A DNA stretch of 64,000 bases, taken from contig NC_087091.1 in NCBI RefSeq assembly GCF_963855985.1, positions 15,754,154 through 15,818,153 of the forward strand, written 5' to 3'. Origin of the DNA: Ostrinia nubilalis. Lineage: Eukaryota > Arthropoda > Insecta > Lepidoptera > Crambidae. The translations under genes and the position numbers were made by a program. Position 1 is the stretch's first letter, and each line of letters starts with the position of its first letter. Below are positions 1 to 11,847 of the stretch, one piece after another. The notes under the pieces were generated by a model. The model was not told the origin of the DNA, did no database searches, and saw only the letters and a program-made list of their open reading frames with translations.

Positions 1-762
1 TATCGACTAATTAAATACTTGAATGTACGATTTGAGATAGCAGATGATTTCTGATGCGGTTCGTGGTAAATTAAATGTAAATTCCTTTTGGGAGGGTTGT
101 ATTAACATCAGTCTCTCATGTTACCACGTTTAAGTCGGTTGTTAATTATGGTTCTAATTGTTTTGATTAGAATAATCAATATTGTCCAAAATATTTGAAG
201 CAATATTTAGTAAAACTTGTTGTTTGACTTTCCTAGATTATAACTTTTACACAAACAACTGAATGGAGATGATGATTAAAATACTCACCGCGATTTCAAA
301 ATGTAAATACGACCGAAAATTATGGCTATTAATGCTATAAATTACCACCAATAATTTGAATTCTCCCATACTTGCATAACACCGAAATGTTCCATTGCAA
401 TCGAATGTACACAAACGAGCACAGTTTTCGTGTTCGCGTTGTTTTGTCCATCGGGTAGTTAACCAACTGCTGGAGTTTGACACTTTTTTCATTTAACATT
501 TTCGGCTTTAGTTATAAAACTTTCGAATTGGTTACGTTTGGAACAGTCTAAAAACTGGACAGCTTTGCTTGCAAATGAAAAACAAAAAATGAGATTTTCG
601 ACTCTACCTATTTGTAGGTACCTATGTCTTTTGAATGGAACAAGCCTTCGACGTAACATTAAAATCTTATTATGAAACGATGTTATATTATTTAGATTTA
701 TAGTATGTATTAGTATTTGATTGAATAAACAAACACTAATATTCTCGTTTATTGTTTACAGG
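1..762. other. Non-coding sequence, no recognised feature
   Basis: AT-rich sequence. One 81-codon Cys-containing minus-strand frame (247-492) has no recognisable domain and no splice support, so I do not call it a gene. Confidence 0.5.
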
Positions 763-780
763 TCTTACAAGACATCAAGG
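763..780 (+). CDS. Candidate 18-nt microexon of the upstream TET transcript
   Basis: A pyrimidine-rich tract ending in TTTACAG at 762 is followed by 18 nt and then by a strong GTAAAT donor. The 18 nt read VLQDIK in phase 0, which is compatible with the phase-0 start of the first recognised TET exon at 17430. If real, the following intron would be about 16.6 kb. The evidence is splice-signal geometry only. Six residues are too few for homology, and a chance acceptor/donor pair in AT-rich intron sequence is entirely possible. Confidence 0.25.
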
Positions 781-2097
781 TAAATACCACTTTTATTATC
801 CTTCCATTTCATTAGCGTCAGTCAAACCCTTCTTGTCGTTAATTTCTGTAAAAACACGCTTTTGGCGTCGGCGTACGCAATTCGAACGCTAGCAATGCAC
901 GCTTCTTTTGTTTTACCTGTACTTTTTTCTTTTACGTAGCTGTCTGTCAGATAGTCCATTGTTTAAATTTGAATATGCTGCTACTTTAGCACTTTACTTG
1001 CTTCTTTTTAATTTAGGGCTGATTTTTCAACCGTCGGATAGCTTTTAACTGAAGAATATATTTGGCACTTTGGAAGTGCCAGGAGGAAAAATCAGACCTT
1101 AAACGATTAATTTAATTTACCTAATAGAGTCTCTTATTGCTTAAAGTAGTTATTGATTAATTAGAAGTTTTCTTACTTGTTTAGTTACTGTTACTACAAG
1201 TTAAGTTTGCCTTAAAATTGTTTCCCAGTTCAGAAGTGTGTTAACCTTCTTAGAATTTCAAGGGCACCTTTTTCTTGATATTCGGAAGTAATTTGTGTAC
1301 CCAAGACACATTGCATCCGTGGAGGTTCGATACTTGGGGTAGGGGTGGGGCGGCGGTCGATGGGTCACCGACCCCGGGAGATTTCGATGCCACCCTGTAC
1401 CGCCTTCCACTTATTATTTATTAAAATTTTCAACTGCTCTTATTGTGACAGTGAAGTTTGACGAACCGTAATTCGTAATTAAGCGAACAATTCGAAGGTG
1501 TGTTGACAAAGTTTAATTAGATTAGGTTTGCAGTCACAATTTAATCTCGTGAATTAGTTAGACATTTCTAATTTATTCATTTGTTTATCATTCAGTTCCT
1601 GCTAACTGCTAATACCACATTTTCACAGGAAAAGAGTAACAAAATGTAGAGTTGACTGTTTGGATCGTTTGGATATTTTAGATTACTCTAAGGTGGATTA
1701 AAATTGCTAAAATGCTACAGAACCAGCTCTATTACTTTATTTATAAACATAACCAACAATAAGTCAGTTTTATAGGGAAATAAATTAACTCATAGTTAAT
1801 TGGTTCTCACGAAAACTTCAAAACACCTGTAACGCACAGAGTATACCCAACATCGTAAATAGTTATTTCCATTATGCAACACTCATTGCACAGAAACAGT
1901 GCATCGGTCAAATCCTAACTGCACACTCGTGCATCCATAATCCCAGGTCATAAGGTTCATTTCGAGCCATTTTTGAGCGAGTGTCCCATCTCCTTCGCTC
2001 GCGCTAGTGCTGCTTCACTCAGCCAACAATCGCAGTCGAAGATTCTATTTACAAAACATTTGGTGCGACGTTGCCGCGCCGCCTGCGCCTGAGTCGG

Positions 2098-2105
2098 TGA
2101 CGTCA
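2098..2105. promoter_or_regulatory. CRE-like palindrome TGACGTCA in a GC-rich patch
   Basis: A perfect 8-bp cAMP-response-element consensus lies inside the only CpG-rich block of the first 5 kb (about 1980-2270). A single 8-mer match is weak evidence. The GC-rich context and a donor-like GTTAGT about 160 bp downstream make an alternative first exon conceivable. Confidence 0.25.
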
Positions 2106-2994
2106 TGCAGATAGCGCTGTCCTTATCGCACTGTGCTGGCTCTTTCTAAACACCGCAGCTTTTCCAGTCAAAGGAGTCCACAAAATCAAAAGTTAAAAAT
2201 AATTTACTCGCCATTGCTAGCCCGTAGAAAGAACTCTACGTCTTAGAAGGTCACAGTTTGCGAGGTTAGTTTGTTATCGGTGATTCACAAAATTTTTAAT
2301 TAGGTATTTTTAGCATATTGGTATTTACATATTATTAAATTTTCAAACAACAATTTATGTTTTAATTGAAAATGTGTGTTAGAGCTACCGTAGAAATAAA
2401 GATAGAATAATTAAAAAAAAACAGCTTCCGATTTTCAGGAAAGGTTCTGTCTTTATACTTTGGCTCAATCGATAGCAAGTTTTTGTATGGAACATCTGAT
2501 TTTTCTCTCACTGTGAGCTTTCATTTAAAAGTTTCTCATAATGATGAGGTTCCTGTTTTAAAAACAGACCTGTATAATTTAATTTTGAGCTTTCAGTAGG
2601 AAATATTAACTCTACTTTATTTCTCAGAATAACCTTTTATTAATGAAGTTGTCACTAAACAAAGAGCCTATTCCTTAACAATTACCAATTTGTTGTTCCC
2701 ATTTAGGTAATTCTAACTTTCTTCAAATTAAATAAGTTATGGTTAAACCTGGCTTTCGCTACACGCCACCGTGTTTGGATACGATGACAGATGTTATCAA
2801 ACATGGCCGCAAATTATCGCCACTTGTTGCCGTAAACGGCGCTGTTTGATAAACATTAGCCGTTTGTTATCCGTCCGTAACATAACATCTGATGGTGGAA
2901 CCGACCGCTGATTTAGTTGTTTGTCTATTAGTGACATTTCGTGACATGTCACATTTTTACTCACCTGTTCGGTAATGATTTACTAATCGTTTAA

Positions 2995-3110
2995 CCCTGG
3001 GTTGCATCTTTAACTCTAACGTCAAAAGTCTGTCAAATTCCTACAAAATCACCGATTAAAGTTATAGTTACGATTAAAGTTATGGTGATGCCACTAATCC
3101 TAAAATTTCG
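2995..3110. mobile_element. Degenerate copy of the GTTGCACC-type MITE
   Basis: It shares the order of motifs seen in the better copies at 5937, 6061, 46132 and 50246: a GGTTGCA start, ACGTCAAAA, TCTGTCAAA, an ACCG-like core, and two ATTAAAGTTA segments before a GGTGATGCCA end. It is more diverged than the others and is probably an older copy. Confidence 0.5.
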
Positions 3111-5936
3111 CATTTTTTGTTGGCTTAATTAGATGTATCTATTTTATGTTAAGCTAAATTACGTATACGTATGAAGCTACAGTAAACGAGAATTTTGTTA
3201 ATTAGCGGTAGAAAGTTTTGAAAACTCCTTCCCTTAATATAAATTTCATCTGACAAGTTAAAACAGTTTTCCCTTTCGCTACCAAAGAGTAAATTAATTT
3301 TATAATACAACAAAAAAACTGAAAAAAGTCCAAATATTAATGGTCGGACTATCAGATACTGTCCACATAATTATAACGACATAAAGTAGAAAAAGAAATA
3401 AATTGACCATCGAAATCGTGTTCGATATTTAAAAATTCAAATCGGCCACACATCAGGCAATTGTTTTTTAATAAACACGACGAAGGCCGGACCGCACAGT
3501 GGAACCTGTTTGGGCATTCCGCGCACGACGCCAGGAAGCAATCAATCCGTGCACAATGGGCCAGAGCTGGGCCAATCGACGCACAATGACCACAGATTAT
3601 GACCGATTGAGAAAAATTACGGATTAAATGAACATCCTACGTGAACAAGACGGTTGATGACGCATTTCCATCCCTTATTAGATGCAAATTCAAGGAATTT
3701 CTTGAATTTGGGAAACTCGGACATAATTTCTTCCCCACTTTTGGGAATACAGGTACGTAGGGCTGCACTAAATACTAAAAAGATTTTTCTAAATGACTCT
3801 AAACACAGGCCAGGCGGCTTGGCGTCATAATTTTCATGAAAGAATCATGTCGACGACTTAATATTCTCTATGACTTTTAACAATATGTCAAAAGTCGACG
3901 AGTCATATCGGTGGGTAGGCGGGTTTTATACACACATTCCACAATATTTTTCTAGAGTCAATAAAAATGCCATAACCTGAATAAATGATAAGCTCTACAC
4001 AACTCTACAATTACTACAATAACGTATGATATAATATACAATGATCCGCACATATTGCTGACGCGCGTCATTATTTTCGGATATCTGGCTGGCTGCCAAA
4101 GATGATGCGACAGAATTTGCCTTTTGTGAAAATATTCGATACATCGATCTTATTCAATCAGAGCTTGTGTCTGAGGAAAAGTTAAAAAGAAAGGAAAATC
4201 TTTTATTATTGTACATGTTAATAGTTTTAGCTTTTGCTGTACCTACTTAAACACTTTATATTGCGTCTTCTAATGGTATGAAAACTTCATGACAAAACAT
4301 AGCGAGATTAGTAATCAAAACAACTTATAAATTTAACAAGATATCAAAAGCTTTGTGTTTTGTTATTAGTTTGTGAATTGTTATTGTTATTAACAAATAT
4401 TAGAAGGGATGATTTATTATATATATTATTTTTATTAGTCTACCATAATTATTTTAGGTCTAGACTTTTGTCTCAAAAGTTTTTTTTAATTCATACATAT
4501 AAATTATTACATAAAATGTCGTCATGTACATACTTATTACAAAACGTGTCATTGTAACTTGGAAGCCCACAACTTTTGTATAACAATAATGTAATGTAAA
4601 ACCATAAATCATTAAGATAACTACATTTACTACCCATTTCGTTAGCACGATAGTTTCATTCGATAAGGTTGTATTAACAAATAGAATCGATTAATAATAT
4701 AGCTGACCTCCACAATCGATTGTACGATTAGATAGCATCGATCTGTGTAATCGCGGAAAGTGAATGTTATACAACCATTACATTATAATCCACACTAATA
4801 TCTAAACACCATTCAGCTCACTGTTATGAACTCTGAAAGTATCATACATATCTAGCTTGGTACAAGTGTAAAGTGGTAGAGCTATTGAGTTTATTGGATT
4901 TAACATTATTTTTCTAACATAAGTAACTATCATTTCAAATGAATATGCCAAATATTAAAAACAATATACACCGTTTATAGGGATACCACAAATTAAAAAT
5001 GCTTTGCTCGTAGATTTTATGAAAATGTAGCGTCCTGAAGACAAAATAACTAAAGATTTCAAAAGGAGTAAAGTTGCAATAACTCCTTTAAAAACAATAA
5101 ACAAGAAGAAGTACATGGATCGATATAGACATTGAGCGTAAGCTTAGCTAGTACCACTAGTAGATTATAGGTTTTTGGCCATTCGCATTTGCCTTTGCGC
5201 CGAGTCAGGGGTCAACCCTGTGCCAACCCTGTGTCCAAGTGCCCGAGCAACTGCACGCAGGAGGATTCAATGAGTGCTGCTGACAACGCCACTCTTGTGG
5301 CAGAGTTTTGGGCTGACACTGTGTAGGTTTGTTGTCGACACGATAAGAAGAAGGGGTCAACCCCCTTTTTCGATGCCCCGCTACACTTTTTCACTTGTAC
5401 CACCCACCCCCACCCGCCTAGTACAGAAATAGCCTGTAGCCAACGTGGGCACACACGTGTTTTTGCCTCGGTACTAATACTACTACGCTCCGTAGATATC
5501 TCAACACGTGCTATCGGGCGCGGGAATCCGGTGTGGCTTGTTGCTATCGATTGAATATTAGTTTCAATGTTCGATAACAGCAAGTTAGTTTTGTACTCAT
5601 TTGTTTAAACTTTAAACTCATCGCTGCGTATGTAAGGTTATGCTAAATTAAAGTGTCATTTAAAACAATAGGTTGGAGCCATTTTTAAAAAAAGTTTTTA
5701 ATTATCATTCTAGTCCAGAAATTTATTAAAAAAAAGCCATTTAAGTGACTTTTTATAAATGATTTCGTGCTTGAAAATGAAGGTATTGTATTATGTCAGT
5801 AAAAAAAGTTTAATAACTCCATGATAATAACTACATATTTCTCTAGCTAGACAACACGCTATCTCCATTATTTGTACAGGCAGCGCCATCTCTTGGCTAT
5901 AGGTAACTTCTCTTATTTAGAAGCGCAAGTGAAACT

Positions 5937-6060
5937 TAGGCTGGGTTGCACCATCTTACTATACTTTAACAAACGTCAAAAATCTGTCAAACTCCATACA
6001 AAAATCACCGGTTATCGTTACCTATAGCTACGGCCAAAGTTAGGTGGTGCAACTCACCCT
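5937..6060. mobile_element. GTTGCACC-type MITE, copy 1 of a tandem pair
   Basis: About 124 bp with inverted ends (GGTTGCACCATCTTACT and its counterpart AGGTGGTGCAACTCA). The core has ACGTCAAAAATCTGTCAAAC and CACCGGTTATCG. It abuts a second copy directly. Further copies at 46132 and 50246 show that it is a dispersed family. Confidence 0.8.
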
Positions 6061-6183
6061 TAGACTAAGTTGCACCATGTTACTTTAACTTTGACAAACG
6101 TCAAAAATCTGTCAAACTCCATACAAAAGGCTCCGGTTATTGTTACTGTTACGGTTAAAATAAGGTGGTGCAACTCAGCCTTA
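6061..6183. mobile_element. GTTGCACC-type MITE, copy 2 of a tandem pair
   Basis: Same architecture as the preceding copy, starting TAGACTAAGTTGCACCATG and ending GGTGGTGCAACTCAGCC. The head-to-tail arrangement suggests insertion into the end of the first copy or a local duplication. Confidence 0.8.
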
Positions 6184-7177
6184 GCCGGCATTTACATAAA
6201 GTACAACAATACAGTAAACAAAACTCAAACCTATAAAACATTACTATTACAGATATAATCGCGTAACCCATATCGATATAACATTACGCAATCCTTGTAA
6301 CAATGGCAACAAATAAAATTAAACTAGTATAGGAACCGTGCCAAAGAAATACGCGAGTGTACGTCACGACGCGATTTATTGGTTGTAAAACAATTTAATA
6401 TTTCCAATGCTATTTTCCACAACATTGGTGTGATTACAGTTTTAAACTGTGAGAAATGTAGAGTAATTTAATCAGAATCTAACAGAGATGGGGCAAAGAT
6501 TGCACTAATGTAAGAAAGCTTTTGTACTCGTACTGTCACATATCGAGTAATGAAGTCTGTAGTGATGGTAGTGATGACTTTAAGAAAAGTAGGGTCAAGA
6601 GTTCACTCTTTCTTATCTCAATAATATCGGAGTATCATCGCGAAATATCATAACAGTGAATGTTGTTTGGGAAAAACTTACAAAAATGAATCAGTTTGAA
6701 ATGTAAGTTGAATTGCAAAACTTTTTAAGAACGTAAAAATGCCAGAACATAAAAAAATATTTGTTCCAAATGCGATAAATTCCCGCAGTAAATCAGAGTT
6801 CTCCCTTTTTAAACGGTCTCATGAATAGCTGAATAATATCCTCGTAATGAACCACTTTCCCTGATATATAGCCCGGCGTAGTACCCAAGTCATCCTTTAC
6901 ATACAATTAGGTGTATAAATATTGTCTTAAGTTTGCTAATATTATACCTATGTTAAAATATTTTAGTTAGCGATAAGGCTTTTATTTAAAGTTTAGCAAC
7001 CCATGTGGCGATCATGCGCATATATCGCAACCAGAATGGTCTGGTGTCCAAAGATGTTAGGCTATACCGATTTGAAGATGATGATCAACTAGATGGTACT
7101 AACTATGAGCTAGATACTAATCGCCTCCCCTGAAAAAAGCCTAGGTATGCCAATAGGGGCGATTTAGATAGTCACCG

Positions 7178-7294
7178 ACAGTCAAAGATACCTACTATCG
7201 AGATGGGTGACCACCTATCTTTGACTACCACTTGAACAGTCAAAGATACCTACTATCGAGATGGGTGACCACCTATCTTTGACTACCACTTGAC
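7178..7294. repeat. Tandem duplication of a 58-bp hairpin-forming unit
   Basis: Two nearly identical units start at 7179 and 7237 (CAGTCAAAGATACC...). Each has complementary ends, AGTCAAAGATA and TATCTTTGACT, so each unit can fold into its own stem. This may be a duplicated small palindromic element. Confidence 0.85.
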
Positions 7295-7837
7295 TGAGGG
7301 TTGTAAGTTTGCTGCTTTAGTTGCAGGGTTGAATCCTATAGAAGTCAACATGCAGATATTGTAGAATAATGTAGAATGCTGAATATCATTAATATTCTTA
7401 TTTGATAATAATTATGCTTATTCGTTATATTTGTATAGTCAACATTTTACAAAATAGGTAGAGAATCAATAGGCTTCTGGACGGCTCACTAAGTTCCAAG
7501 ATATTTAAATCCATTTCAATTTAACCGATTTATTTTAATTTCCACCTTGCATTTTTTGGCTTCTTTAGAAAGGCAATTGCATAGAACTTAGAAAAGAATT
7601 AAACATTAACATTAAAACTTAAAAAATAGAGTCCACCATTGCACTAGCATAGCTAACTCCGCTACCAAGTCTCTTTGAGATAAAAGTTTTCTCGTAATCT
7701 AAGTCAGTGAACCCAAGCAAGCTAGTTTAAACTTCGAGGACATTTTTAAATTACTTTAACTTTAATTTGTATTCTTTCCTAGGTTACCTAGGTACTGTCG
7801 TCAAGAATTATACGGCACTTTTTAGAAAGAAGAATAA

Positions 7838-7975
7838 ATAAATAATAAAATAATAAAATCTTTATTGGCAACAAAAACACTTACATGCACAAACATTGTT
7901 GCGTTAGCAACTGCATTAGTCAAGGACTGTGTCGCAGTTGCTAGCGCCCACCTCATACAGGCTGACATTGCAGAC
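7838..7975 (-). mobile_element. 3' end of a non-LTR retrotransposon, minus orientation
   Basis: Read on the minus strand the segment ends in AATAAAGATTTTATTATT repeats, the A-rich polyadenylated tail form of insect LINEs. No coding part is preserved. It may equally be the tail of a SINE sharing the same 3' end. Confidence 0.4.
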
Positions 7976-8218
7976 TTAAAAGTATTTTTGTTTTAATTTT
8001 AGGCTTAATTTTAACTTCTATTATATAAATTAAATAGTTAAGTTTACACATTATTTAGAAGTAGGTACCTAACTGTGAGTGTGTGTGTATAAATTCGTGT
8101 GTGTTATAAAGAAGGTTTTGTTTTGTAGAGAGGCGTTTCAGATATTTTTAGAATAGATGCTGGTATTGTCAGTTTGCTATGGCTATCAAAAATACATAGC
8201 TATATAGAATAGGTGCCT

Positions 8219-8355
8219 TACGCCCGTATTCACAAACGATGCTTGCTTAAGTGAAGGTACAAATCGATCGCACAGCGTTGAATAGAGCTCGTGATTGGTT
8301 CGTGTGTCACCCTGTGCGTCCACGCGTACAATGAGACCTCATAGTCCTTCTGTCA
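8219..8355. mobile_element. Truncated copy of an ACGCCCGTATTC-type MITE
   Basis: Closely matches 20115-20268 from ACGCCCGTATTC through GATGCTTGCTTAAGTG to CCTCATAGT. The opposite inverted end is missing here. Confidence 0.7.
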
Positions 8356-9209
8356 ACGGACCACTACTGATATTATCAGAATCTCAATTTTAGTGACGGG
8401 TGAGATATTTTAAATTTCATTTTATTAAGAAGTTTTAGTCAGTAGACGCATCGTCTGGGAACATTAATTAAGTTTGAGAAACTCAGTTCTAGAGTTTAGA
8501 TAGAGCTGTCTAAATAATATTACCATAGTATAAGGGAACAGTGCCTAGAATAACTTTGTATAGCACTTGAATTTTGCGCACGGAAATGAGCGTTCAACTA
8601 TTATGTAACTTAATTTATTTATATACTTTTAAGAAAACCACAATGAACTGAAAGAGTTTAAGTTGCTTTGAAATTATTGAAATTATTAATGAATGACACA
8701 ATTGAGTTCGTAAACGACAGAAGGATATTATGTAGGTAGATGTATATTATAGGACAGGGATAGTATTTACTTCATGTAGTAACTGCTTTAGTATTCAAGC
8801 GTCTTTCACTATGCTATTGATGTTAAGTTTATTTCAGGATCTTCATGATCTTTACTATGATTTTTGCCCAAAAATCTTCCAGCAATGGCACTTCTTTTAT
8901 ATAAAACTCTTGAGAACCCACTAGTACCAGGCCAATAGGCCTATCTAATACATATATCAGTTTATTAAATCATTTCTATTTGCGTCCAAATCCATGTCAT
9001 TGAAACATCAAGGTTGGCAGTTTGTTACGCTCCGTGAATACGAATGTAAAACTAAATGCCTACTATTTGGTATAATTGTAATAATACAGTTTTATTGGCT
9101 GTACCTTTTACTGTACCTAATTCATACAATTATTACATAAATATTTCACGATTTTAATGGATATCTTGCAGTAACGTTGTCGTTCGAACCGCCGGGATAT
9201 CTTTTTGCG

Positions 9210-9445
9210 TCTTTTTCTTCTACTCATGCGTATCCTACTAATATTATAAATGTAAAAGTTTGTGAGAATTGATGTTAGATATTTGTTGGATTTTAGTGAA
9301 ACTTTACAGTAGGTATTGGTCATTTCAATAATGGTTCAGTCCATTATTGGTCATCAGAATAACATAAGGCAATTTATAAAGACATTTGTAAAGTAAGTCA
9401 GTTTTTCCGTAAAAGCCTGAATTGCGGGTAAATCCGCAGGCAAAA
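9210..9445. mobile_element. Dispersed repeat with a CTAATATTATAAATG head
   Basis: Starts with the CTAATATTATAAATGT...AGTTTGTG motif and continues through GTGAAACTTTACAGTA. The related segment at 38125-38290 shares these blocks. It resembles a common moth intronic repeat, possibly Helitron- or SINE-derived; I cannot assign the class. Confidence 0.5.
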
Positions 9446-11029
9446 GCTTAGTCTCATTATGCCAGTGTTGGCCTTATTACAGCTCATTCTAATTACCAAA
9501 AAGATTCTATTTTTGCTTCCAAACCAAACGCGTTCCACTTTAGTTTCCTTGAGGTGTTATCGCGCCCTATTTCATGGGGCCGCGGAACACCATGATTAAT
9601 TGTTCATACCCGTCGACTAGTCGTCCGATAACACTATCTAATAGGGTCGCGGTTGTAACCATCTTACATGGAAAATTGATAACGTGTTTGGGGAAAAATT
9701 AACTAAAAACTTAAGTTATTTTAGTCGATTTGTTTCTTGTTTACTAGTATTTATAATATCGGTATACATTAAATTACACACTCAACCTCTTACATTAATA
9801 TTGATAGGTTTGCATAGTGGTGCGGGGTGATATCCTTCATGAAAAGACTGAAAGTTAAAACAATTTGCCTCTGAAAACAAAACCCAATGCAAAATTAAAA
9901 CATTCTTTAATCTTAAAGTAGTAGCTGTAAAAAGCATAGTAAGGCGTCTTTAATAACCTAATTAAGTTAAGATCAAAAATTTATTTAATTTATTTAATTA
10001 AGTTCAAGTAAATTTTATTCGCTTAAATAAACATGAAAGGTAAATGGACTTTCCTTATCGCTTAACTTTAACATATCTATGACTCACCGAGAACTAATAC
10101 AATAATATACCTCAACATGAGCCAACTGACTCAACTTACTGAGAAACTGAAAACAACAATGAAATAATGCACCATAAGTCATCTGTGAAAACAAACAAAA
10201 CGTGAACACAACGTAAACGCGGTCGAATTAATTCGTAAGTCACAAAATGGCGGATTTACGCGTTTTGATCCCGCGCCAAAAAGATCAAAGGTGAAGCCTT
10301 GGCCTGATAGATTAACTATATCGGTGAAACATAGCATGACTGACTTTCCATAACGCTTTAAAGTAACTGGTACTATTTTATAAAATCACTTACAAAACTA
10401 TTAAAAACGTCGCAAGATGCATATTTAATGACACCCATTTATTAAAAGTGTATCATTTTAGACTTGATAGAGATAACGAATCGGAAAAATTTATTGGAAA
10501 TTACTAACTTAAAAAACTTCATCATCATCATAATCAATTTTCACCACGCAGCAACACAAAAGTGCAATACAATTTCAAAAAAGTCACCTAACACGTTTTA
10601 GGTACAAAAACAGGACAGCGCCTTTAAAAGGCAGCTTTTACAGTAATTTTTGGCTGCAAACACCAGCGGCATCGTATATTAGTAATGAGTTTACCCCTAA
10701 TGAAATGGAGCAAGACAATCAAATAAAGCCAGTTGCAGGAGTTGGACAAAGCCCGAGTTTGCAGGGCCGGCCAAGTTGCGGCGACAAAGGCCCTTTGTTT
10801 AGAGCTAATGCACAATGCTTTGTTGCTCGAGCCGAATTTTCATTTATTGTGTGGCTGTCGTGAGTGTGCACGCGTCTTAAAATAAAAATGTACATTTTGA
10901 ATGTTTTTAACGGTTGCTCACAGAATTTTCGCTGTTGCCTGCCAGTACAGGCTATTTCTGCGGCTATAAACAACAATGTTTTTTTTTAGTTTCTTTGTGT
11001 TTCCTTTCATCAATCATTGTTAATTTTAA

Positions 11030-11204
11030 GAGTAGGCGCACACCGTTGATTTTTCGTCGGCCGATAGTTTAGTCGGGCAGTTGATCAGTATGGGCATGTA
11101 TGGGAGGGCGCACACTACGCCGATTCGATTTGGCCGATTCTTCATACAAATTAAAACCGGGCACAACTACCGGCCAACTAAAAATCAACGGTGTACGCCT
11201 ACTC
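11030..11204. mobile_element. 175-bp foldback MITE
   Basis: The two ends are inverted copies for about 23 bp (GAGTAGGCGCACACCGTTGA and its complement, with one mismatch). The interior is rich in GGCCGA and CGGCC words. No coding capacity. Confidence 0.85.
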
Positions 11205-11847
11205 TAATGAGTTAGGTAGAGACCCAAACTCATATAATTATCGTTCTAGCCACCAATAGGAATAAGTAAAGAATATTTTAAGGTCTTGGACGTATAATTC
11301 GTCCAATCACTATGGTCTCAAGGTCTATGTCAAGCACTAGTAGAGTCATAAAGAAAATTATCCCTTATCGTATACCAATACATTTTTTTACAAACTTTTT
11401 CTATCCAATAATAATATCATAACTCAAAAAGCTTCTGCGATATTTAATACTTTTACTCTCAGTATCTGTGCCTATTCAACCACGCAGATATTCTTTTTAA
11501 TATCACAACTTTATACTTGAAAGCTCCGGGAAGCTTTAAATTCGGTGCGTAAAGCAGAAGTTTACGGCGCTTTTTATAATCCTATTTGAAGCTATTGTTA
11601 AACAAAGTTGTTTAAGCACAGCAAAAGCACGAATGTGTATTCTAGCGTGGGATTCCCAGCTGCAAACGCAGGTAATATTATATTAATACAGATTGTATTG
11701 TTGTTTAATGAGGTGTAAGAAGGCGTATTTATAATTATCCAAAACTTGATGGATCGTATTGGGTTATTGAACTGAAAAGAGTAACGAAAAAATATAACAA
11801 GTACTTTGAAATCATATTTTTTCAATACACAAACGTATAGTGTTATA

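Larger units (their letters stand above)
781..5936. other. Putative TET intron or upstream sequence with scattered repeats
   Basis: No exon could be supported here. A relatively GC-rich patch lies at about 1980-2270, with a perfect palindromic TGACGTCA at 2098-2105 and a donor-like CGAG|GTTAGT near 2260. This could be an internal promoter with a non-coding first exon, but that is speculation. A degenerate relative of the GTTGCACC MITE lies at about 2995-3110. Confidence 0.5.
6184..11029. other. Putative TET intron, no gene seen
   Basis: Apart from the repeat fragments listed separately (7178, 7838, 8219, 9210) I see no conserved coding segment, tRNA or array. The sequence is AT-rich with frequent stops in all frames. 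Confidence 0.5.

Noticed and set aside
247..492. 81-codon minus-strand Cys-containing frame
   Set aside because: No recognisable domain, no splice or promoter support, and it ends in hydrophobic residues typical of AT-rich noise.
5212..5583. 123-codon minus-strand frame
   Set aside because: Composition and lack of any known domain suggest non-coding or repeat-derived sequence; no supporting splice sites were found.
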